This document shows positions 1 through 5,755 of a stretch of 7,548 nt of DNA, in pieces. Source of the stretch: Qipengyuania pelagi (GTDB lineage Bacteria > Pseudomonadota > Alphaproteobacteria > Sphingomonadales > Sphingomonadaceae). A program made the translations under genes and the position numbers. Position 1 is the stretch's first letter; each line of letters starts with the position of its first letter. The DNA lies in assembly GCF_009827295.1 (NCBI RefSeq), contig NZ_WTYD01000008.1:1-7548 (forward strand), given 5' to 3'. Below the pieces are notes generated by a model. It saw only the letters and a program-made list of their open reading frames with translations. It did not search any database and had not been told where the DNA came from.

Positions 1-133
1 GCGGACAGCGACTGCTGACCGAATCGCAAGCCGGTGCATTAGAGAATGGTCTGGAGAAACCCCTCTTGGCATAGACTTTTGCCGTCGTTGAAACGCCCCT
101 GCAGGACAGCCAACACGGAGCCGAGAGCCACAA
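1..133. other. Left edge, no firm gene
   Basis: No convincing gene can be called here. On the plus strand one frame is open from base 3 to a TAG at 72-74. It could be the last 23 residues of a gene entering from the left, ending in LEKPLLA. On the minus strand an ATG at 72-70 opens a frame that runs off the left edge, but it has no ribosome binding site. Both stretches are too short to judge by composition. The rest is leader DNA of the hydrolase operon. Confidence 0.3.
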
Positions 134-151
134 ACTAAATCGGTTTACTAT
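134..151 (+). promoter_or_regulatory. Operator-like site upstream of the hydrolase operon (site A)
   Basis: The sequence CTAAATcggTTTACTAT (135-151) recurs upstream of emrA with only its three central bases changed. Its core, TAAATCGGTTTA (136-147), is an imperfect dyad, and ACTAAATC/GGTTTACT (134-149) pairs at 6 of 8 positions, the usual form of a dimeric MarR or TetR operator. It ends 27 bases before the hydrolase ATG, a good place for repression. TACTAT inside it could act as a -10 box, but no acceptable -35 box lies at the right distance. Binding by the MarR protein of this window is an inference. Confidence 0.55.
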
Positions 152-178
152 TTAGCGCGCCTTTCCTACCATCCAGAG

Positions 179-1084
179 ATGGCGAGAGAAACCTTTACGA
201 TTGAGGGCGCAGGCGCGATTTCTCTTACAGCCGAGGCTGAGGGGGATGCCTACGCCATACCCGTCCTTCTTGCGCACGGCGGCGGGCAGACACGGCGCGC
301 GTGGAGAAGGGTGGTCAGCGAGCTGGCTCAAGCCGGCTTTCGCGCAATCGCCTTCGACATGCGCGGTCACGGAGACAGCGATTGGTCGCCATGCGGAGCT
401 TATGAAATGCGCGACTTCGCGGCGGATCTGGTCGCTGCAGCGTCGCGCCTGGACCAGAAGCCAGCGCTGGTCGGCGCTTCACTGGGCGGGCTCGCTGGAC
501 TGATTGCCGCAGGGGAGCTTGCTCCAGGTAGCTTTGCTTCACTCACATTGGTCGACATTGCCCCGCGCATGGCGCCCAGCGGTGTAATGCGCGTGGTTGG
601 TTTCATGGAAGAGCATGTCGATAGCGGCTTCGCCTCACCAGAGGAGGCGGCCGACGTGATCGCTCGCTACATGCCGCATCGTCCCAGGCGGGGCGCGAGC
701 GATGGTCTGAAAAGCTATCTGCGGCAGAAGCCGGATGGGCGCTTCTATTGGCACTGGGACCCTGCGTTTATCCGTAATATAATGTCAGCCAGACAAGGCG
801 ACCCAGACAGCCAAGAACGTCAATCGGCAATGCTCAGCCAAGCTGCGGCGAATCTCACGCTTCCGCTTCACCTCATCCGAGGCGCCTCTAGCGATCTTGT
901 TTCCGAAGAGGCCGTATTGCATCTGCGACAACTCGCCCCCCATGCAGAATACACCGATATTGCCGATGCCACGCACATGGTCGTGGGCGATGCGAACGAT
1001 GCCTTTTCCGCCGCTATCGTCGATTTCCTACGGCGCCATCACTCATCCGATACGGCTCAGCCACAGGGGACGAGGGAGCTATGA
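179..1084 (+). CDS. Alpha/beta hydrolase, serine esterase-like
   Basis: This 301-residue protein has the landmarks of the alpha/beta-hydrolase fold in order. An HGGG oxyanion-hole motif lies at residues 33-36, followed by the strand and turn FDMRGHGDSDW (59-69). The nucleophile elbow is GASLGG with Ser101. The probable acid is Asp239 in LIRGASSDLV, and the catalytic histidine is His266 in DATHMVVG. No signal peptide or membrane segment is seen, so it should be cytoplasmic. The residues between about 130 and 215 form a variable cap that would set the substrate, which cannot be read from sequence. The family includes esterases, lactonases, haloalkane dehalogenases and C-C hydrolases. The start at 179 has only a poor ribosome binding site (GAG touching the ATG), but no other start fits. 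The stop overlaps the next gene in ATGA, so the two are probably translated together. Confidence 0.9.
   Translation: MARETFTIEGAGAISLTAEAEGDAYAIPVLLAHGGGQTRRAWRRVVSELAQAGFRAIAFDMRGHGDSDWSPCGAYEMRDFAADLVAAASRLDQKPALVGASLGGLAGLIAAGELAPGSFASLTLVDIAPRMAPSGVMRVVGFMEEHVDSGFASPEEAADVIARYMPHRPRRGASDGLKSYLRQKPDGRFYWHWDPAFIRNIMSARQGDPDSQERQSAMLSQAAANLTLPLHLIRGASSDLVSEEAVLHLRQLAPHAEYTDIADATHMVVGDANDAFSAAIVDFLRRHHSSDTAQPQGTREL
1072..1078 (+). promoter_or_regulatory. Ribosome binding site of the thioesterase gene
   Basis: GAGGGAG lies inside the 3' end of the hydrolase gene, and its GAGG is five bases before the ATG at 1081. It is much stronger than the site of the hydrolase. It supports the 1081 start and suggests the thioesterase can be translated efficiently from the same message. 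Confidence 0.6.
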
Positions 1085-1575
1085 TCGATCGAGAGCGCTT
1101 GCAGGAAATGCTGAATATCGCGCCGTTTCATCGATGGCTTGGGCTGGAGATTGCAACATGCTCCGACCAGGGAATCGCGATCACCATGCCATGGCGCGAA
1201 GAGATCGTGTCGAACCCTATGATTGGGTCGGCGCATGGAGGGATCCTGGCTTCACTGGTCGACCTCACCGGGCTTTATACTCTGCTTGCCGGGGGCGTCG
1301 CGGCGAGAGCGACGGCCGATCTGCATGTCGATTACCACCGTCCTGCAACCTCAGGACCTCTCACTGCTCACGGACAGATCGTGAAGATCGGGCGACAGAT
1401 TTCGGTGGCGGAAACCCGGGTTATCGAGCCCGACGGCAAGTTGGTCGCCAGCGGCAGGGGCGCCTACTTCTCGTCAACCGGATCACTTGATCATCGCGGC
1501 GGGACTATTGATCTCGAACAGGCTCTTGCCACCCAAGGCCCAGCGACTTCTGCAGCGCGATCCACGCCAGCGTAA
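1081..1575 (+). CDS. PaaI-type hotdog-fold thioesterase
   Basis: This 164-residue protein matches the PaaI/YbgC-like hotdog thioesterases, which hydrolyse acyl-CoA or aryl-CoA thioesters in the cytoplasm. The helix segment carries the family signature: Asn45 in SNPMIG, His52-Gly53-Gly54 in SAHGGILASLVD, and Asp61 as the likely catalytic acid. The strand ADLHVDYHRPA (79-89) and the ending LVASGRGAYF (121-130) are also typical. Family members usually stop soon after this point. Here about 34 more residues follow, of low complexity (ALATQGPATSAARSTPA). From about residue 142 onward the DNA is antisense to the 3' end of the outer-membrane channel gene, so the tail is probably not part of the fold. 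It overlaps the hydrolase stop by four bases and is surely in the same operon. The acyl substrate is unknown. Confidence 0.9.
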   Translation: MIDRERLQEMLNIAPFHRWLGLEIATCSDQGIAITMPWREEIVSNPMIGSAHGGILASLVDLTGLYTLLAGGVAARATADLHVDYHRPATSGPLTAHGQIVKIGRQISVAETRVIEPDGKLVASGRGAYFSSTGSLDHRGGTIDLEQALATQGPATSAARSTPA

Positions 1576-2965
1576 GGGCGCCTTTTGCCCGGACGAGGTC
1601 TGCTGAGGCCTGCTGCTGTTCTCGCAGGGCCCGGTTGAGGTCAGCCTTCGAGATCGCTCCTGCGGCAAAACGTTGGCGGTTCAGGTCCGCCGCGCCGTCA
1701 GCCTGCTTCTTGATTTGCATACTGGCAGCGAGCGCCACACGCTGCTGGCCGAAGCGAGCCAAGGCACGTTCGGCGTCTTGCAGTGCCAGAAGCACCGTCT
1801 GCTGGTAATTGGCGACTGCTTCGTTGCGCGCCGCCCCGGCTTGGTCGATCGCAGCGTCTACCCTGCCGAAATCCAGAAAATTCCACTGGAGGCGTGGGAT
1901 CGCGAGTGCGGAGAAATCGCCGACATCGACAACGTCGTCCAACGAGGATCCGCCGAGGCCCAGGATCCCCGTGAAGGACAATTTCGGGAACCGCGCCGCC
2001 TCGGCCACCCCGATCCGCGCCGTCGACGCGGCAAGAGACCGTTCGGCCGCCCTTATGTCAGGCCGACGCGCCACCAGGCTTGCCGGATCGCCGATCGCGA
2101 CCTGCTCTGGCGGCATGGGAATGGAATGCGCAGTCGTGAGCGCTGCATCAACTGATCCCGGCACCTGTCCGGTCAGTATAGCGAGTGCATCAGACAGGAC
2201 TGCGATATCCGCTTCAGCTTCGGCAAGTTGTGACTTGAGCATCTCCAGTTCGGCATTCGCGGTGCCTACCGGGAAAAGCGGCAATGCACCGCGCTGATAG
2301 CGTTGGTATGTCAGCGCCAGGATCTCTTCCTGCAACGAAATCTGCGCCTCAAATTGCTCTGCGCGGAATTGGGCCTCCCGCAAATTGACGTAGGTGCTGG
2401 CCACTTGGGCAGTCAACTGGACCTTTGCGTCCTCTGCATTGGCCACCGTTGCAGCAGCTTGGGCATTGCTGGCTTCAATGCGCCTGCGCGAGCCACCGGC
2501 GAACTCCAGCTCCCAGTTGGCGTTAAGGCCCACATTGAAAAAGCTGAGCGAGTCATCGGTTTCTGCGTCGGAATTGGTTTGCTCTGACGGGGGGGGCGCC
2601 CCGCCTTGAATGTCGAGACCACGAAGCCGGCCCTGCACGGTGGTGGCCTGTGCCCCAAGCGATGGCATTCGACCCGCACGGTCTTGCCTGATGGATGCCC
2701 GTGCCTGGGCAATGCGCGCCTGCGCTGCGGCGAGCGAAGGGTTGCCGGACAGCGCAGCCTCCACCAGCCGCGTCAACTCGGGATCGCCGAGCAGCAGCCA
2801 CCATTGAGCGACAACCGGATCAGATGCGCTCACATCACTGCCAGCGCGCACAAAGCGAGTGCCCGTGTCTGCTGACACAACTTCCGGGGGGCCTGCATAA
2901 TCGGGCCCAGCCGTGCATCCAGCTAGCAAGGCGATAGTGATAATCGGAGGTAGCAAGTGGCGCAT
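1505..2965 (-). CDS. NodT-type outer-membrane efflux lipoprotein (TolC/OprM-like)
   Basis: This is the outer-membrane channel of a three-part efflux pump. With the start at 2965 it has 486 residues and a lipoprotein signal peptide: MRHLLPPIITIALLAGC, with lipobox LAGC and Cys17 as the lipidated residue. A longer reading from 3028 would bury the signal behind 21 residues and overlap the previous gene, so it is not used. The family features follow in order: GPDY after the cysteine, helical repeats rich in QARIAQARA (82-90), WELEFAGGSRRR (151-162), and RRPDIRAAE (300-308) starting the second repeat. The length is normal. It starts 10 bases after the MFS stop and is the last gene of the operon. 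A run of eight G (2589-2596, coding for prolines 124-126) is a possible slippage site. Its 3' end overlaps the convergent thioesterase gene by 71 bp. Confidence 0.93.
   Translation of the reverse strand: MRHLLPPIITIALLAGCTAGPDYAGPPEVVSADTGTRFVRAGSDVSASDPVVAQWWLLLGDPELTRLVEAALSGNPSLAAAQARIAQARASIRQDRAGRMPSLGAQATTVQGRLRGLDIQGGAPPPSEQTNSDAETDDSLSFFNVGLNANWELEFAGGSRRRIEASNAQAAATVANAEDAKVQLTAQVASTYVNLREAQFRAEQFEAQISLQEEILALTYQRYQRGALPLFPVGTANAELEMLKSQLAEAEADIAVLSDALAILTGQVPGSVDAALTTAHSIPMPPEQVAIGDPASLVARRPDIRAAERSLAASTARIGVAEAARFPKLSFTGILGLGGSSLDDVVDVGDFSALAIPRLQWNFLDFGRVDAAIDQAGAARNEAVANYQQTVLLALQDAERALARFGQQRVALAASMQIKKQADGAADLNRQRFAAGAISKADLNRALREQQQASADLVRAKGALTLAWIALQKSLGLGWQEPVRDQ
2589..2596 (-). 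repeat. Run of eight G/C in the outer-membrane channel gene
   Basis: Eight G in a row on the plus strand (eight C in the coding strand) encode prolines in the variable loop GGAPPPSEQT. Gain or loss of a base would shift the frame about a quarter of the way into the protein and abolish the channel. The gene is in frame here. Confidence 0.6.
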
Positions 2966-2975
2966 AATCTCGGGC

Positions 2976-4010
2976 TCAGTGCATCGAAAGGGAGACATTT
3001 TCCGGAAGCGGCTTGAGGAACAGAACAAGCGGGACTGTCGCGAGTGTGAGAAGTCCCATCACCAGAAAGACATCATTGTAGGTCATGATGAACGCTTCGC
3101 GCTGGAGAGTGCCGCCGAGTGCCGCCATCGCTCGTTCCATATCGCCCAAGCTTCGCGCCAGTCCGTCGAGATAGGTCTGCAGCGAAACGCTGTTCGCATT
3201 CAGCGTTTCTTCCATGCGCCTCGTATGGTGCCAAATTCGCTGGTCCTGGAACGAAGCGAGGGCCGAGAGGGCGAATGATCCGCCAAGATTGCGGGCCGCG
3301 TTGAAAATGCCCGAGGCATCGCCCGCGTCTTCCTTGGCCACCGACGCAACCGTTGCCTGATTCAGGAACATCATCGCAAGTATCATTCCGGCCCCGCGGA
3401 TAAGCTGACTTTCAGTGAAGACAGCGCCGCCGGATTCGGCGGTCAGACTCGTGCTGACAAAGCAGCTGATCGCCATCAGCAGCATTCCGGTGCCGACGGC
3501 AATGCGGATGTCCACCTTGCGGATCATCAGGGGCAGAACCGGCATCAGGAGAAAGGCCGGGACACCCATCCAGAAGATGACCAGTCCCGTCTGAAAAGCA
3601 TTATAGTCAGAGATGATCGCCAGAAACTGCGGAATGACATAGGTCGAACCATACATCACCATGCCCAGGGCGAGCGCCATGATCGCGACGCTGGCGAACT
3701 GTCGATTGAACAGGAGCTGCAACTTCAAGACGGGCTTGCGTGCCTTCAGCCGTTCGAGCCAAGCGCTCAGCGGAATGACGACGATTTCAGCAACGAGAAA
3801 TGACGTAGCAATCCAGGTGCCTTCGGCGCCTGTGGCACCGATCTCGCCCTGAATGACGGGGAGTGCGGAATTGACGATTGATATGTCCAGCGTCGCGAGC
3901 ATGGCGCCAAGCGCGCCCGCGGCCACAGCGACCCAGGCAGTCACGTCTGCGTTCTTTCGGCCCCCGGCCGGCCCGATCGAAGTGTCCTGCGCTGCCAGTA
4001 TCTCGGTCAT
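2976..4010 (-). CDS. DHA2/EmrB-type MFS transporter with a large internal in-frame deletion
   Basis: This 344-residue protein has both ends of a DHA2 (14-TM) drug:proton antiporter but not its middle. TM1 (about 25-50) contains the family motif LDISIVNSALP, and TM2 lies at about 66-84. Full-length relatives have about 510 residues and continue after TM2 with the motif A loop and TM3-TM8, including the motif C helix. Here PLSAWLERL runs straight into KARKPVLKLQLL, which in relatives is the loop before about TM9. The C-terminal half looks normal, with membrane segments near 104-130, 142-164, 169-188, 204-225 and 307-333 and the conserved GIFNAARNLGGS (234-245). About 170 residues and six segments are missing, so topology parity is kept but the N-terminal bundle is broken. 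The start overlaps the emrA stop in ATGA. Transport function is doubtful. It may be a decaying gene, a reduced variant or an assembly artefact. Confidence 0.88.
   Translation of the reverse strand: MTEILAAQDTSIGPAGGRKNADVTAWVAVAAGALGAMLATLDISIVNSALPVIQGEIGATGAEGTWIATSFLVAEIVVIPLSAWLERLKARKPVLKLQLLFNRQFASVAIMALALGMVMYGSTYVIPQFLAIISDYNAFQTGLVIFWMGVPAFLLMPVLPLMIRKVDIRIAVGTGMLLMAISCFVSTSLTAESGGAVFTESQLIRGAGMILAMMFLNQATVASVAKEDAGDASGIFNAARNLGGSFALSALASFQDQRIWHHTRRMEETLNANSVSLQTYLDGLARSLGDMERAMAALGGTLQREAFIMTYNDVFLVMGLLTLATVPLVLFLKPLPENVSLSMH
3725..3765 (-). other. Probable deletion junction in the MFS gene
   Basis: Around residues 83-95 the sequence passes from the end of TM2 (SAWLERL) to the RKPVLKLQLL segment that normally precedes the second half of DHA2 proteins. 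In many relatives both places carry a similar W-x-E-R/hydrophobic stretch, so recombination between short direct repeats could have removed the middle in frame. The exact breakpoint cannot be fixed without an intact homologue. Confidence 0.55.
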
Positions 4011-5134
4011 TGAGTCCGACTCGAGATCTCTTCCAATTCGCCGGCAGCATTCCGGGTGTCGACCGTAGCCACTACCGACATGCCGGGAACGAGCAGACGC
4101 CGCACTTCAGGGGGAGCATCGATACCGATGCGGACGGGTATCCGTTGAACGATCTTGGTAAAGTTGCCGGTGGCATTTTCGGGGGGGAGGATGGAAAATT
4201 CCGCGCCCGTTCCCGGCGATATGCTGTCCACTCGTCCCGCGATCTCAAGGTCTGGCAGGGCGTCAACTTCGAGCCTGACGCTCTGGCCGGCCCGGATGAG
4301 GCCGACCTGCGTTTCTTTGAAGTTCGCGGTCACGTAGATCGCGCTCACCGGAACCACCGTCATCAAACGTTGACCCGGTTGCACGAACTGGCCCACCCTG
4401 ACCGAGAGATCGCCGACTCGGCCGGCCTTGCTGGCGCGCAGCAAGGTCGATTCAACCGTAAGGTCGGCTGTTTCCAGCTGAGCGCGAGCAGCGTCCGCCT
4501 GCGCCTGGGTCTGGCTGATCTGCTCGAACAGGGTCCCCCGGCGAGCGGTCGCGGCAGCCACCGCCGCCTGCGCAGCGGCGAATTCGGCCCGCGCCTGCCG
4601 CGCCTGCGCCTCATACTGGTCTAGCTTTTCCCGCGGTTCGGCTCCTGTCGCGGCAAGGGGCCGATATCGCGCCACCTGGTCGTTCGCGAGGTCCAGTGCC
4701 GCGCTCGCGGCGGCGAGTTGGGCCCGCGCCTGGCGAATGGCTGCATCCTGTTCGGATACCTGAGAACGGATTGTGTCGGCACCGGCCAGGGTCGCAGCGA
4801 TCTGTGCGCGCGCCTGCTGCGCTTGCGCCTGATAATCCCGCAGATCCAGTTGTACGAGGGCTCCGCCGCGAGCTACTTGCTCGTTCTCCCCTACGAAGAC
4901 CTCTTCGACGTATCCCGCTACCTTGGAAGAGATAACGACGCTGTCGGCAGCGACATAGGCGTTATCGGTCGACTGCATGTACTGTCCGTAGGTTACGTGC
5001 CGGTAGTACCACCAGATCCCGCCAAGCAGCACGGCAAGACCAACGATGATTAGCACGATGCGCAAGCTACGCCGCGATTGCGGTTTCGTTGGGGTTGTGC
5101 CCTCCTGCTCCGGTTGGTTGGAGTTATCGGTCAT
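4007..5134 (-). CDS. EmrA/HlyD-type membrane-fusion protein
   Basis: This periplasmic adaptor links an inner-membrane MFS exporter to an outer-membrane channel. It has 375 residues, the normal length. A basic, soluble N-terminus (RRSLR) is followed by one membrane anchor (about 24-44, ending in WWYYRH). The EmrA signature STDNAYV lies at 55-61 and a lipoyl-like half at 66-97 (KVAGYVEEVFVGENEQV). A long alpha-hairpin (about 100-215) is rich in QARAQ and Ala, and a beta-barrel begins at VTANFKETQVG. Near the end is the highly typical GAEFSILPPENATGNFTK. A ribosome binding site (AAAGAG, 5139-5144) supports the 5134 start. It is the first gene of the minus-strand operon, and its stop overlaps the MFS start. 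In E. coli the emrRAB system exports hydrophobic compounds such as uncouplers; the substrate here is unknown. Seven G in a row at 4181-4187 is a minor slippage risk. Confidence 0.94.
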   Translation of the reverse strand: MTDNSNQPEQEGTTPTKPQSRRSLRIVLIIVGLAVLLGGIWWYYRHVTYGQYMQSTDNAYVAADSVVISSKVAGYVEEVFVGENEQVARGGALVQLDLRDYQAQAQQARAQIAATLAGADTIRSQVSEQDAAIRQARAQLAAASAALDLANDQVARYRPLAATGAEPREKLDQYEAQARQARAEFAAAQAAVAAATARRGTLFEQISQTQAQADAARAQLETADLTVESTLLRASKAGRVGDLSVRVGQFVQPGQRLMTVVPVSAIYVTANFKETQVGLIRAGQSVRLEVDALPDLEIAGRVDSISPGTGAEFSILPPENATGNFTKIVQRIPVRIGIDAPPEVRRLLVPGMSVVATVDTRNAAGELEEISSRTQ

Positions 5135-5200
5135 CTGACTCTTTCGGCAGCCTCAGTAAAAGGTGAACGCGTCTCGCGCCCTATGAGCCGTGAGTCAGAT
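5133..5200. repeat. Nine-base inverted repeat spanning the emrA leader
   Basis: ATCTGACTC (5133-5141) is perfectly repeated in reverse as GAGTCAGAT (5192-5200), with 50 bases between. One arm covers the first two bases of the emrA start codon, the four-base spacer and part of its ribosome binding site. The other arm overlaps the operator-like site B. In RNA beginning upstream of 5200 the arms could pair and hide the emrA start. As DNA they could be paired half-sites. A chance match of this length in such a short region is a few percent likely. Confidence 0.35.
5139..5144 (-). promoter_or_regulatory. Ribosome binding site of emrA
   Basis: Read on the minus strand, AAAGAG lies four bases before the ATG at 5134. 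It decides the emrA start and is partly covered by one arm of the inverted repeat 5133-5141/5192-5200. Confidence 0.5.
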
Positions 5201-5215
5201 AGTAAAGGCATTTAG
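5199..5215 (-). promoter_or_regulatory. Operator-like site upstream of emrA and marR (site B)
   Basis: On the minus strand this reads CTAAATgccTTTACTAT. It is identical to site A (135-151) except for the three central bases, and it keeps the dyad TAAA-N4-TTTA. It sits 64 bases before the emrA start and 44 bases before the marR start, so one bound regulator could control both directions. The matched orientation (the TTTACTAT end faces emrA here and the hydrolase at site A) suggests that the site overlaps equivalent promoter parts in both units. The regulator is most likely the MarR protein next door, which is an inference. Confidence 0.6.
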
Positions 5216-5259
5216 CAGTTTGCATTTGGGCATCCGAGGCTATCCGACTACACAGCCCT

Positions 5260-5751
5260 ATGGATGAAAAACCAGATACCATGTCACGGTCTCAGCGTCG
5301 GCAGAAGATCATCACCGATGATGACCGCATTCTCTATCTTATGGACGAGATCAGTCGCGGCGCGCGCAGAGTGTACGATGCGAGGGTCGCCAGGATCGGT
5401 CTCAATCAGACACAGTGGAGGATCATCGGACAACTTCTTCGCGATCCTGCCCTTACGCAGGCTGAAATCGCCAAGAAACTGGAACTGGAATCGGCGACCA
5501 TCGGCCAGGCGGTTGCAGGTCTTTGCGCACGCGGGCTGATGAAAAGGCTTCGAGCTGAGACGGATCGGCGAGCGTGGCAGCTCATCCTCACGGAGCAGCT
5601 AGATGATATGCTGCCCGAACTGAGAGGCTCCGCGGATAGGCTTCATGATCTGCTTTGGCGCGACATTGCCGCCGACGAGAAGCAAACGTTGCAGCAGATT
5701 CTTGCAAGGGTATCGGAAAATCTGGACCAACTCCGGGCCGAGGCTGAGTAA
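5260..5751 (+). CDS. MarR-family transcriptional regulator
   Basis: This 163-residue winged-helix protein has the usual MarR plan. An N-terminal dimerisation helix (about 24-45, ILYLMDEISRGARRVYDARV) leads to the helix-turn-helix at 65-93 (LTQAEIAKKL, then ESATIGQAVAGLCARG), with a wing at about 96-111 (RLRAETDRRAWQLILT) holding the conserved Asp102 and Arg104. A C-terminal helix pair (about 120-163) completes the dimer interface. Proteins of this family usually repress their own gene and a neighbouring pump and let go of DNA on binding a phenolic or lipophilic ligand. The divergent efflux operon fits that role. The start at 5260 lacks a visible ribosome binding site. Met8 (5281) is an alternative that would still keep the whole domain, so the first seven residues are uncertain. 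The ABC1 kinase gene follows after four bases. Confidence 0.92.
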   Translation: MDEKPDTMSRSQRRQKIITDDDRILYLMDEISRGARRVYDARVARIGLNQTQWRIIGQLLRDPALTQAEIAKKLELESATIGQAVAGLCARGLMKRLRAETDRRAWQLILTEQLDDMLPELRGSADRLHDLLWRDIAADEKQTLQQILARVSENLDQLRAEAE

Positions 5752-5755
5752 TATC

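Larger units (their letters stand above)
5135..5259. promoter_or_regulatory. Divergent control region between emrA and marR
   Basis: This 125-bp gap separates two genes that point away from each other, so it must hold both promoters. It is more AT-rich than the flanking genes. It contains the operator-like site B (5199-5215), one full inverted repeat with emrA, and a hexamer GCATTT repeated at 5208-5213 and 5222-5227. TTGCAT (5220-5225) could be a weak -35 box for marR, but no good -10 box follows. Divergent marR-pump arrangements with autoregulation are common in this family; that it applies here is an inference. Confidence 0.6.

Noticed and set aside
88..93. TTGAAA as a -35 box for the hydrolase operon
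   Set aside because: It is a good -35 match, but the bases 17 further on (CAACAC) are no -10 box, and TACTAT at 146-151 is too far away.
897..1490. Plus-strand open frame of 197 codons across the hydrolase/thioesterase boundary
   Set aside because: It overlaps two well-supported genes in another frame and shows no family motif.
1673..2155. Plus-strand open frame of 160 codons
   Set aside because: It is a shadow of the outer-membrane channel gene on the other strand, basic and arginine-rich with no recognisable domain.
2966..3028. Longer N-terminus for the outer-membrane channel (start at 3028)
   Set aside because: It would put 21 residues before a perfect lipoprotein signal peptide and overlap the MFS gene by 53 bases. 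The Met at 2965 is the start that gives a working lipobox.
3878..4624. Plus-strand open frame of 248 codons
   Set aside because: It lies antisense to emrA and the emrB start. The sense proteins are clear family members, so this is a by-product of GC-rich codon use.
4400..4850. Repeated Ala/Arg/Gln-rich units as a tandem DNA repeat
   Set aside because: They encode the normal heptad-like alpha-hairpin of an HlyD-type adaptor and are not exact repeats in DNA.
5645..5755. Longer N-terminus for the ABC1 protein (start at 5645)
   Set aside because: The extra 37 residues are read from inside marR in another frame and look unlike the family. The ATG at 5756 sits four bases after the marR stop.
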